Below, in pieces: positions 1 to 5,994 of a stretch of DNA of 6,007 nt. The DNA is from Hyphomicrobiales bacterium (GTDB taxonomy: Bacteria > Pseudomonadota > Alphaproteobacteria > Rhizobiales > Xanthobacteraceae), in contig JACQTM010000316.1 in NCBI GenBank assembly GCA_016210825.1, positions 1-6,007 on the forward strand. The letters are read 5' to 3'. Positions within the stretch are counted from its first letter, which is position 1. Each line of letters starts with the position of its first letter. The notes beneath the pieces were generated by a model. The model did not search any database. It had not been told where the DNA came from and saw only the letters and a list, made by a program, of their open reading frames with translations. A program made the translations under genes and the position numbers.

Positions 1-3000
1 CAATCCGCACCGGAGAATCGCCACGTCGCCTACGCGCCTTCGGACGTAATCGCCTCGCTCGACGAACTGCAGGCGGTCTGTCCCAATATTGAACGTGTGG
101 CGATCGTTGTTGCCTGGTTTGGCACCGATTTGCGCGCGGGCGAATGCCGCTTGAAACCCGGTATCGATAATCGCGAGAAATCGACGCACCCGCTGACTTG
201 GTCGGTCGCGGGCATTACGCGTTCCGATGCCTATCTCGTCTCGACGGCGAATGGCCGCGCCGCGTTCGGCGGCACGCCGTCGGATCAAAGCGTGGTCAAC
301 CTCATTGCCGAACTAAAGTCGCGTGGATTGAAAATCACGCTCTATCCGTTCGTGATGATGGATATTCCGGCGAACAACACGCTGGTCGATCCATGGACCG
401 GTGTGATGCCGCAGCCTGCGTACCCGTGGCGCGGCCGCATCACCTGCGATCCGGCGCCGGGACAACCGGGCACGCCGGATGGCAGTCCAATGGCAGCGGA
501 TCAGATCGAGGCGTTTTTTGGCGATACCGGACCGTTTGATTGGAGCTATCGGCGCATGATTTTGCATTACGCCAATCTCGCCGTGTCGGCAGGCGGCGTC
601 GATGCCTTCCTTATTGGATCAGAGTTAAAGGCGCTGACGCGCGTGCGTTCAGCGCCCGGAGTTTATCCGGCAGTCACTGCCCTCGCTGGCCTTGCCGCGG
701 ACGTCAAAGCAATTCTCGGCAGCACTACCACCATCACTTACGGCGCCGACTGGACCGAATATGGCGCTCACGTCGTCGACGCCAACGAAGTGCGCTTTCC
801 CCTCGATGCGTTGTGGGCGTCGCCGGCTATCGACGTCATTGGCATCGACTATTACGCGCCTTTGTCCGATTGGCGGGATAATCCCGATCATCTTGATCGA
901 GCAAACGCAAGTTCGATCTATGATCGCAATTACCTCGCCGAAAATCTTGCGGGCGGGCAAGCGTACGACTGGTTTTACGTGGACGACGACGCGCGCGCCA
1001 CGCAAACGCGAACTGACATCACCGATGGCCTCGGCAAGCCGTGGATCTACCGCGCCAAAGACATTTGGAGCTTCTGGTCAAATGCCCATTACGAGCGCGT
1101 CGGCGGCGAAGAGCTTGCGGCGCCGACTGGTTGGGTGCCGCAGAGCAAGCCGATCTGGATCACGGAAGTCGGCTGTCCCGCAGTGGACAAGGGCGCGAAC
1201 CAGCCGAGCATCTTCCCGGATCCGAAATCATCGACCGGCGGATTCCCATATTTCTCAAATGGCCGGCGCGACGATCTGATTCAATACCGGTATCTGGAAA
1301 CGTTGCTGTCGGCTTTCGATCCGACTGATGGCGCGCTCAATCCAATGTCTACAGTCTATGACGGACCGATGATCGACGCGTCCGGAATTCATCTGTGGAC
1401 TTGGGACGCGCGACCCTATCCAGTTTTTCCGGCGGCGATCGATGCGTGGAGCGATGGACCGAATTGGGAAACGGGACATTGGCTCACCGGCCGGCTTGGC
1501 TCATCGCAACTCGAAGGGCTCGTCGCTGCGATTTTGGCCGATAGCAGCATCGATGATTTTAATGCCACCGCATTGGGGGAAGGCGCGGAAGGCTACGTTA
1601 TCGACCGCCCAATGGCGGCGCGCGCGGCGATCGAGCCGCTGGCGCGAATCTATGCCTTCGACGCCGCGGAGCAGGCGGGCCAACTCACGTTCCGCCCGCG
1701 CGGCGGCGCGCCGGTCGCGGAGCTGACCGAGGACGATCTGGTTTATCCCGATCGCGGCGCGCAAGTGCGCCTCGTGCGCGCGCAGGAAACCGAACTGCCG
1801 CGCGAGATAACAATCGGCTTTTCCGATTCCGGCTCAGACTACCGGCGCGCGGCCGCGGCCTCGCGCCGCCTAATTGGCGGCTCCACGCGAACCGCGCACG
1901 CCGACATCGCGATTGTGACGAACGATAGCGCCGCGGAACGCCGCGCCGAGGTTTGGCTGCAGGATCTCTGGGCCGGCCGCGAGAGCGCGGAATTCATGCT
2001 GCCGCCAAGTTTACTCGCGCTCGCACCTGGCGATGTCATTGGCTTATCGGTGCAATCGCGGCGCCGCCTTTATGAAATTCGTGAAATCGTCGACACCGAA
2101 AACCGCGCCGTGAAAGCGCGTTCGATCGATCCCGAAGTTTTCGACCTTTCGTTGCCGCCGCCGCGCCGGCAAGCGCCGGCTTTGCCCGCACCCATTGGCC
2201 CTGTGCATGCGCTCTTACTCGATCTGCCGACGCTCGATGCGGAAGATCCGCCGGTGCTCACGCGCCTTGCCGTCTTCGCCGAGCCTTGGCCCGGCCCCGT
2301 CGCGATCTGGCGTTCGGCGGATGGATTGACTTATACCCGCGCGGCGCTGGCATTGGCGCCATCCATTGTCGGAGAGACGCTTGATCCGCTGCCGCGCGGC
2401 CCAACGAGCCGCTGGGATTACGTGAATAACGTGCGCGTGCGGCTCTATGGCGGCGCGCTGAGCTCGGTCTCCGACAGCCGCGTACTCGGCGGCGCCAATG
2501 CCGCGGCCGTGCAACGGCCAGATGGCGCGTGGGAAGTAATGCAATTTACCAATGCCGAGCTGGTGGCGGATAAAACTTACCTGCTTTCACGATTTTTGCG
2601 CGGGCAGGGCGGCAGCGAATGGGCCATGGGCGATCCATTGCTCGCGGGTGCCCCATTTGTCTTGCTCGATGAGCATGTCGTTCCGATTGCGCGCGGTCTC
2701 GAAGCGCTCGAGCGTACGATGCAATTGCGCATCGTCGCCGCAGGCCGTGACCATGGCGACGCCGCCACGGTCGCACTCGAAGCGACGCCGCGGGCGACCG
2801 CCTTGCGGCCGCTATCGCCGGTCAGTCCGCGTGCGAAGCGGACCGCAGGTGGCATCTTGATCTCGTGGATTCGCCGCACGCGCCGTGACGGCGATTCCTG
2901 GGCCGCGGGCGAAGTGCCGCTTGGCGAAGCATTCGAGACTTACGAGATCGACGTTCTGTCGGGGGCGACAGTCATGCGGACGCTTTCCGCCGGCGCATCC

Positions 3001-3132
3001 TCAGTGCTGTATTCGACGGCTGACGAGATCGCTGATTTTGGTTTGGCGCAAACCGAGCTTTCACTTCGCATTGCTCAGCTCTCCGCAACAGTCGGCCGTG
3101 GCATCACGGTCGAAGCAACGCTCACACCCTGA
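1..3132 (+). CDS. GTA/phage 'megatron' tail baseplate protein (gp15-like), 5' end outside window
   Basis: The frame is open from base 1, so the gene starts upstream; the GTG at 97 is an internal valine codon, not a start. The visible part is 1043 codons, compared with roughly 1300 residues recalled for RcGTA gp15, so a few hundred N-terminal residues are probably missing. Window codons about 1-440 match the GTA TIM-barrel-like domain. It has glycosidase-style acidic residues at strand ends, E208 in LIGSEL and E389 in ITEVGCP, plus the IDVIGIDYYAPLSDWRD segment. Codons about 525-690 match the Phage-tail_3 domain (EGYVIDRPMAAR, RAQETELPREI, PPSLLALAPGDVIGL). Codons about 730-1043 resemble the gp15 C-terminal domain (NNVRVRLYGG, LSRFLRGQGGSEWAMG). 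Known role of the family: central baseplate protein that contacts the recipient envelope and forms the tip of the tail. Whether the TIM barrel is catalytic is not settled by sequence. The identification is strong; GTA versus prophage is not resolved. Confidence 0.94.
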   Translation, partial: QSAPENRHVAYAPSDVIASLDELQAVCPNIERVAIVVAWFGTDLRAGECRLKPGIDNREKSTHPLTWSVAGITRSDAYLVSTANGRAAFGGTPSDQSVVNLIAELKSRGLKITLYPFVMMDIPANNTLVDPWTGVMPQPAYPWRGRITCDPAPGQPGTPDGSPMAADQIEAFFGDTGPFDWSYRRMILHYANLAVSAGGVDAFLIGSELKALTRVRSAPGVYPAVTALAGLAADVKAILGSTTTITYGADWTEYGAHVVDANEVRFPLDALWASPAIDVIGIDYYAPLSDWRDNPDHLDRANASSIYDRNYLAENLAGGQAYDWFYVDDDARATQTRTDITDGLGKPWIYRAKDIWSFWSNAHYERVGGEELAAPTGWVPQSKPIWITEVGCPAVDKGANQPSIFPDPKSSTGGFPYFSNGRRDDLIQYRYLETLLSAFDPTDGALNPMSTVYDGPMIDASGIHLWTWDARPYPVFPAAIDAWSDGPNWETGHWLTGRLGSSQLEGLVAAILADSSIDDFNATALGEGAEGYVIDRPMAARAAIEPLARIYAFDAAEQAGQLTFRPRGGAPVAELTEDDLVYPDRGAQVRLVRAQETELPREITIGFSDSGSDYRRAAAASRRLIGGSTRTAHADIAIVTNDSAAERRAEVWLQDLWAGRESAEFMLPPSLLALAPGDVIGLSVQSRRRLYEIREIVDTENRAVKARSIDPEVFDLSLPPPRRQAPALPAPIGPVHALLLDLPTLDAEDPPVLTRLAVFAEPWPGPVAIWRSADGLTYTRAALALAPSIVGETLDPLPRGPTSRWDYVNNVRVRLYGGALSSVSDSRVLGGANAAAVQRPDGAWEVMQFTNAELVADKTYLLSRFLRGQGGSEWAMGDPLLAGAPFVLLDEHVVPIARGLEALERTMQLRIVAAGRDHGDAATVALEATPRATALRPLSPVSPRAKRTAGGILISWIRRTRRDGDSWAAGEVPLGEAFETYEIDVLSGATVMRTLSAGASSVLYSTADEIADFGLAQTELSLRIAQLSATVGRGITVEATLTP

Positions 3133-3141
3133 TAGGCATTC

Positions 3142-4143
3142 ATGACATCAACCACGAATCTTGGCCTGCCTTTCATCGAGGCAAGCCAGGCGCAGAAGCA
3201 TGTTACGCATAACGAGGCGCTGCGCGTTCTTGACGCGTTGGTGATGCTTTCGGTGATCGATCGCGATTTGTCGGCGCCGCCGCAGTCGCCCGCAGATGGC
3301 GACCGTTATCTCGTCAAGGCGGGCGGCAGCGGCGCGTTCGTGGGCAAGGACAATCAGATCGCAAATTTTTCCGACAGCGCCTGGACATTTTATCCGCCGC
3401 GCCTGGGCTGGACTTGCTACGTCGTCGATGAGGGTATGTTGCTGGGCTGGAACGGCGAGGCGTGGGAAGCCGCCTTCAACATTCCCGGCCCAATTACTGA
3501 ATTACATAATATGAATTTACTCGGTATCGGCACGACGGCGGATGCGGGCAATCCGTTCTCAGCGAAACTCAACAACGCATTGTGGACCGCACGCTACGAC
3601 GCGGATGGCGGCGATGGTGCGTTGCGTTTCAAGCTCAACAAAGAGACGGCGGCCGATACGCTGTCGTTTCTGTTGCAGACGGGATTTTCCGCCCGCGCGG
3701 AGATCGGCCTTACGGGCGACGACGACTTTCACTTCAAGGTTACCGCCGACGGCAACACCTGGACAGACGCGTTGCTGCTCGACAAGTCGACGGGATCGGT
3801 CAAGGTCAACAGCGGTTTTTATCTAACCGGCGATATTTCACCTTCGCAAATCACCGCGGATCAGAACGATTACAACCCGGCCGGACTTTCGGCCGCGAGC
3901 GTGTTGAGGCTATCGAGCGACGCGACGCGCAATCTGACCGGCCTATCGGGCGGCGGACGCGGGCGGATCGTCGCGATTATCAATGTCGGGTCGAACGGCA
4001 TCGTGTTGAAGGACGCAAACGCATCGTCGGCCGCCAGCAACCGCTTCAGCTTCGGCGCGGATGTGACGCTCGCGGCAAAGCAATCGGCGATGCTGTGGTA
4101 TGACGCGGCCGATAGCCGCTGGAAACTGCTCACCGGGCCGTAA
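3142..4143 (+). CDS. DUF2793 domain tail protein with fibre-like C-terminal modules
   Basis: This 333-residue protein opens with a classic DUF2793 N-terminus, including LPFIEASQAQKHVTHNEAL near residues 9-27, DGDRYLV near 53-59 and GWNGEAWEAA near 102-111. Residues about 117-220 form a second module (NMNLLGIGTTADAGNPFSAK, NKETAADTLSFLLQTGFS, AEIGLTGDDDFHFKV) of a type common in alphaproteobacterial phage tail fibres. Residues about 226-333 form a third, beta-rich domain rich in Gly, Ser and Asn (LTGLSGGGRGRIVAIINVGSNGIVLKDAN) that ends in WKLLTGP. No signal peptide or membrane segment is visible. The start lies 9 bases after the preceding stop, with only a weak AGG at 3134-3136 as ribosome site, so translational coupling is likely. 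The family has no assigned enzyme activity. From its position directly behind the baseplate gene, it is inferred to be a tail fibre or receptor-binding component. The product family is clear; the exact role is inference. Confidence 0.92.
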   Translation: MTSTTNLGLPFIEASQAQKHVTHNEALRVLDALVMLSVIDRDLSAPPQSPADGDRYLVKAGGSGAFVGKDNQIANFSDSAWTFYPPRLGWTCYVVDEGMLLGWNGEAWEAAFNIPGPITELHNMNLLGIGTTADAGNPFSAKLNNALWTARYDADGGDGALRFKLNKETAADTLSFLLQTGFSARAEIGLTGDDDFHFKVTADGNTWTDALLLDKSTGSVKVNSGFYLTGDISPSQITADQNDYNPAGLSAASVLRLSSDATRNLTGLSGGGRGRIVAIINVGSNGIVLKDANASSAASNRFSFGADVTLAAKQSAMLWYDAADSRWKLLTGP

Positions 4144-4176
4144 GCCGCGCGAGGCGGCGGCAGCGGTCCCGCCGAC

Positions 4177-4190
4177 CTCGGCATGCCGAG
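4177..4190. repeat. 14-base perfect palindrome between tail and hydrolase genes
   Basis: CTCGGCATGCCGAG is its own reverse complement and lies in the 73-base gap between the DUF2793 stop and the hydrolase start. As RNA it could form a 5-bp stem with a CATG loop, but no T-run follows, so it is not a standard intrinsic terminator. A palindrome of this length is expected by chance at a rate of roughly one in two or three windows of this size. A regulatory role is therefore unproven; the gap location is the only supporting hint. Confidence 0.35.
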
Positions 4191-4216
4191 ATCCACGACG
4201 TTTATCTCTACTGGAC

Positions 4217-4741
4217 ATGAACATCATGACATTGCGCGCTTTCGCCATTCGCGGACTCGCGGGCTCGATCTTTTCGCGCGGCATGGACACGCTTGCGGCA
4301 AAGCTCAACACCGCAGGCACTGTTTGCACCGTGCATGCGCATGGATTCTTACGCTGCGAGAATGTGCCAAGGATTGCCGCCGCCGCCATACGCGCTGCAA
4401 AATTGGGTGCGCGCATCGTCCTCGTCGGCCACTCCTATGGCGGTGATGCAGCATTGATGATCGCAGGCCGGCTTAGCGACGAAGATGTGCCGGTGCCGTT
4501 GCTGGTCGCGTTCGATCCGACTTGGTTCGGCGCGCCGCCGGTTCCTGGCAATGTTGTCCGCGCTATCGGCTTTTACCAAAAAATCGATCCGGTCGGCCGC
4601 GGCGAGCTCAAGCCGTCATCTGACTTCGACGGCGATCTCGTCAGTGAGAAGCATAATGAGCCGCATATCCGCATCGACGACGACCCGGTGCTGCATGCGC
4701 GCGTGCTCGCCGAGGTCGCGCGGCTAAAGCGTACGACCTAA
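4217..4741 (+). CDS. Small alpha/beta hydrolase (lipase/thioesterase-like)
   Basis: This 174-residue protein has the nucleophile elbow GHSYGG, with S73 as predicted catalytic serine, preceded by the hydrophobic strand ARIVLVG. D100 in the strand VAFDPT and H150 in NEPHIRID are spaced and placed like the remaining members of a Ser-Asp-His triad. RGLAG near residues 12-16 fits the loop after the first core strand. The size suggests a minimal hydrolase core without a lid. No signal peptide is evident. An open frame extends upstream to 4100, but that part overlaps the DUF2793 gene and reads as low-complexity residues, so the ATG at 4217 is preferred. The ATG at 4226 is an alternative, with GGA at 4213-4215 at better spacing. 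Similar proteins occur near lysozyme genes in Rhizobiales, from memory. The substrate is unknown: an ester or lipid of the cell envelope is possible, but a housekeeping or cargo role cannot be excluded. Confidence 0.85.
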   Translation: MNIMTLRAFAIRGLAGSIFSRGMDTLAAKLNTAGTVCTVHAHGFLRCENVPRIAAAAIRAAKLGARIVLVGHSYGGDAALMIAGRLSDEDVPVPLLVAFDPTWFGAPPVPGNVVRAIGFYQKIDPVGRGELKPSSDFDGDLVSEKHNEPHIRIDDDPVLHARVLAEVARLKRTT

Positions 4742-4779
4742 GCGCGGTTCGCAGCGCGAGCAGTATCAAAATTAACCCG

Positions 4780-4812
4780 ATGCCGTCGCGACGAAACCGC
4801 GGCGGCATTTTT
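4780..4812 (+). terminator. Intrinsic (Rho-independent) terminator
   Basis: Bases 4780-4790 (ATGCCGTCGCG) pair with 4798-4808 (CGCGGCGGCAT) in an 11-bp stem with a single T-G wobble at 4786/4802. The loop is the 7 bases ACGAAAC. The stem is followed directly by T at 4809-4812, making a five-T run with the closing T. On the opposite strand no T-run follows the stem, so it acts on the + strand only. It lies 38 bases after the hydrolase stop and would end the tail-hydrolase transcript. The next gene's ribosome site begins at 4814, leaving no room for a new promoter between them. Confidence 0.8.
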
Positions 4813-4813
4813 C

Positions 4814-4820
4814 AAGGAGA
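4814..4820 (+). promoter_or_regulatory. Strong Shine-Dalgarno site for the 32-residue membrane ORF
   Basis: AAGGAGA lies 5 bases before the ATG at 4826, one of the two best ribosome sites in the window. It supports the short ORF at 4826-4924 as a real gene. It is out of reach of the endolysin start at 4927, so it does not serve that gene directly. It begins one base after the terminator T-run. Confidence 0.75.
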
Positions 4821-4825
4821 CTGGC

Positions 4826-4924
4826 ATGGCTTGGTTTGGATGGGCGATCGTGATCGCCGCGGCCGCGGCGCTTTGCGGTTACCGTTACTACTACGGCAAG
4901 TGGCCGCTCAGGCTCGACGTGTGA
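4826..4924 (+). CDS. 32-residue single-pass membrane microprotein in lysis cassette
   Basis: The product is M-A-W-F-G-W followed by a hydrophobic alanine-rich stretch (AIVIAAAAALCG, residues 7-18), then a tyrosine- and base-rich tail (YRYYYGKWPLRLDV). This is the shape of a single membrane segment with an N-out or N-terminal anchor and a short positively charged cytoplasmic end. The start is fixed by the AAGGAGA site at 4814-4820. The stop TGA at 4922-4924 overlaps a GTG (4921) that is in frame with the endolysin and lies 2 bases before the endolysin ATG (4927), so reading this ORF could couple translation into the endolysin. No family is recognised. Its position suggests a small holin, antiholin or other lysis regulator. 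Alternatively it could be mainly a leader peptide whose translation feeds the endolysin gene. It is easily missed because of its length, and the coding call rests on ribosome site, hydrophobicity and gene spacing. Confidence 0.68.
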   Translation: MAWFGWAIVIAAAAALCGYRYYYGKWPLRLDV

Positions 4925-4926
4925 TC

Positions 4927-5694
4927 ATGGCCGCTTCGAGCTACGACGAGGCACTGCGCCGCGTGCTTGCGCATGAGGGCGGCTACACCAACCATCCGTC
5001 CGATCCGGGCGGACCCACGAATTATGGCATCACGATCCACGATTACCGCAAATACGTGAAGCCCGGCGCGACCGCCGCCGATGTGCGCGCGATGACTCTG
5101 GCCGAGGCAAAGGCAATCTACCGGTCGAAATACTGGAACGCGCTGCGTTGTGACGAATTGCCCGCGGGTGTCGATTACGCGACGTTCGATTATTGCGTGA
5201 ACAGCGGGGTCGGCCGCGCCGGCAAGGTGCTGCGTCGTGTCCTCGATCTCCAGGACGATTCTTATGTCGTGACCGACACCGTTCTCGCGGCTTTGCGGGG
5301 TAGGGACGCTTCGAACGTCGTCGCCGCCATTTGCGATGAGCGGCTCGCCTTTCTCAAACGCCTGAAAACTTGGCCGGTGTTCGGCCGCGGCTGGGGACCG
5401 CGCGTTGCCGACGTACGGCGCGCAGCGCTGGCGATGGCGAAGGGTGCAAAATTGCCGCCGCTCGATCCTGCCGTGGCGGATGAAACCACCGGCGGCAAGG
5501 CCGATGTGCCTGTCAACACTAACGCGCAGAACGGCGCAGCTGGTGCAGTGATCGTTGCCGGCGGCGGATGGCTCTATGCCACGGCGCACGATCCCGTGGC
5601 GTTCATCATCGGCGGCGCCGTGATCGTGCTCGCGGCAGTCGCAATGATTGCACTATCGCGCGCAAACGCGCGGAGCAAACAGGAGGTCCTATGA
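4927..5694 (+). CDS. GH108 endolysin (N-acetylmuramidase) with C-terminal membrane segments
   Basis: This 255-residue protein cleaves the peptidoglycan glycan strand, by family assignment. Residues about 6-90 are the GH108 domain: LAHEGGYTNHPSDPGGPTNYGIT carries the expected catalytic glutamate E17 in HEGGY, followed by AKAIYRSKYWNALRCDELP. Residues about 85-170 match the partner peptidoglycan-binding domain (FDYCVNSGVGRAGKVLRRVL, CDERLAFLKRLKTWPVFGRGW). After a linker at about 173-202 come two hydrophobic stretches, about 204-219 and 222-243, ending in a basic tail (SRANARSKQ). There is no N-terminal signal peptide, so access to the wall probably needs a holin or the C-terminal segments. The frame stays open upstream to an ATG at 4780, but that ATG lies in the terminator stem and its extra 49 residues are arginine-rich shadow sequence, so 4927 is preferred. 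The GTG at 4921, with AGG at 4910-4912, is a real alternative. The end overlaps the next gene by 4 bases (ATGA). Confidence 0.94.
   Translation: MAASSYDEALRRVLAHEGGYTNHPSDPGGPTNYGITIHDYRKYVKPGATAADVRAMTLAEAKAIYRSKYWNALRCDELPAGVDYATFDYCVNSGVGRAGKVLRRVLDLQDDSYVVTDTVLAALRGRDASNVVAAICDERLAFLKRLKTWPVFGRGWGPRVADVRRAALAMAKGAKLPPLDPAVADETTGGKADVPVNTNAQNGAAGAVIVAGGGWLYATAHDPVAFIIGGAVIVLAAVAMIALSRANARSKQEVL
5681..5687 (+). promoter_or_regulatory. Shine-Dalgarno site for the holin-like gene
   Basis: AGGAGGT is a seven-base match to the 16S rRNA tail, lying 3 bases before the ATG at 5691 and inside the end of the endolysin gene. It sets the start at 5691 rather than at an upstream in-frame ATG at 5568, which would overlap the endolysin by more than 120 bases. 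The spacing is on the short side. Confidence 0.75.
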
Positions 5695-5993
5695 TCCTTA
5701 CCATTCTCGTTATTGCCGTCCTCACCACGGCCGGACTCGTTGCGTGGGTCTATTGGTGCAATCCGCATGCTTTTGCCGACCTGCGCGCAAAGTTCAAAGG
5801 CTGGCGCACTGTCGTATTCGGTTCGAGTATCGCTATCGGCTCGGTTACGGCCGAATTGCTCGACGCCTTCAAGCAGATCGACATCGCGCCGCTGTTGCCG
5901 CCGGCTTACGCCTTGAAGATTATCGCCGGCATCGGCGTTGCCACCATCCTGCTGCGCATAGTTACCACCGGCCGCGTCGGCGCGAAGAAGTGA
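5691..5993 (+). CDS. Holin-like three-segment membrane protein
   Basis: This 100-residue protein has three likely membrane segments: residues about 2-22 (ILTILVIAVLTTAGLVAWVYW), about 40-57 (TVVFGSSIAIGSVTAELL) and about 74-91 (ALKIIAGIGVATILLRIV). The first loop is basic (LRAKFKGWR) and the C-terminus is TTGRVGAKK. The size, three segments and basic tail resemble class I holins, and similar proteins with an LRxxTT-type ending follow endolysin genes in alphaproteobacterial prophages (from memory). The middle segment contains E55 and is followed by a D- and K-containing loop, so its membrane insertion is less certain than the other two. It starts within the endolysin stop (ATGA overlap) and ends one base before a possible next start at 5995. 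Inferred role: forming membrane lesions that let the endolysin act. An unrelated structural membrane role is possible. Confidence 0.85.
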   Translation: MILTILVIAVLTTAGLVAWVYWCNPHAFADLRAKFKGWRTVVFGSSIAIGSVTAELLDAFKQIDIAPLLPPAYALKIIAGIGVATILLRIVTTGRVGAKK

Positions 5994-5994
5994 C

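Noticed and set aside
692..1279. 195-residue + strand frame inside the megatron gene
   Set aside because: It is an out-of-frame shadow rich in Arg, Ser and Thr, fully inside the TIM-barrel coding region.
4100..4216. N-terminal extension of the hydrolase into the DUF2793 gene
   Set aside because: It would overlap the DUF2793 gene by 44 bases, and the extra 39 residues lack any fold-like pattern. The hydrolase core strand starts right after 4217.
3943..4416. 157-residue open frame on the minus strand spanning the DUF2793/hydrolase gap
   Set aside because: It crosses the ends of two supported + strand genes, and its translation resembles neither a domain nor a membrane protein.
4741..4760. GCGC-type inverted repeat after the hydrolase stop
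   Set aside because: The arms are only four to five bases of simple GC alternation with imperfect pairing and no T-run, which is expected by chance at this GC content.
4742..4779. Promoter for the lysis genes in the AT-rich stretch before the terminator
   Set aside because: TTCGCA at 4748-4753 has no properly spaced -10 partner, and TATCAA at 4764-4769 is too close. No credible sigma-70 promoter can be drawn, though an unusual promoter is not excluded.
4780..4926. N-terminal extension of the endolysin to ATG 4780
   Set aside because: The ATG lies inside the terminator stem, has no ribosome site, and the added residues are arginine-rich shadow sequence overlapping the microprotein in another frame. 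GH108 homology begins just after 4927.
4891..5589. 232-residue open frame on the minus strand
   Set aside because: It is the antisense of the well-supported GH108 gene. Long antisense frames are common in GC-rich DNA, and the translation shows no recognisable domain.
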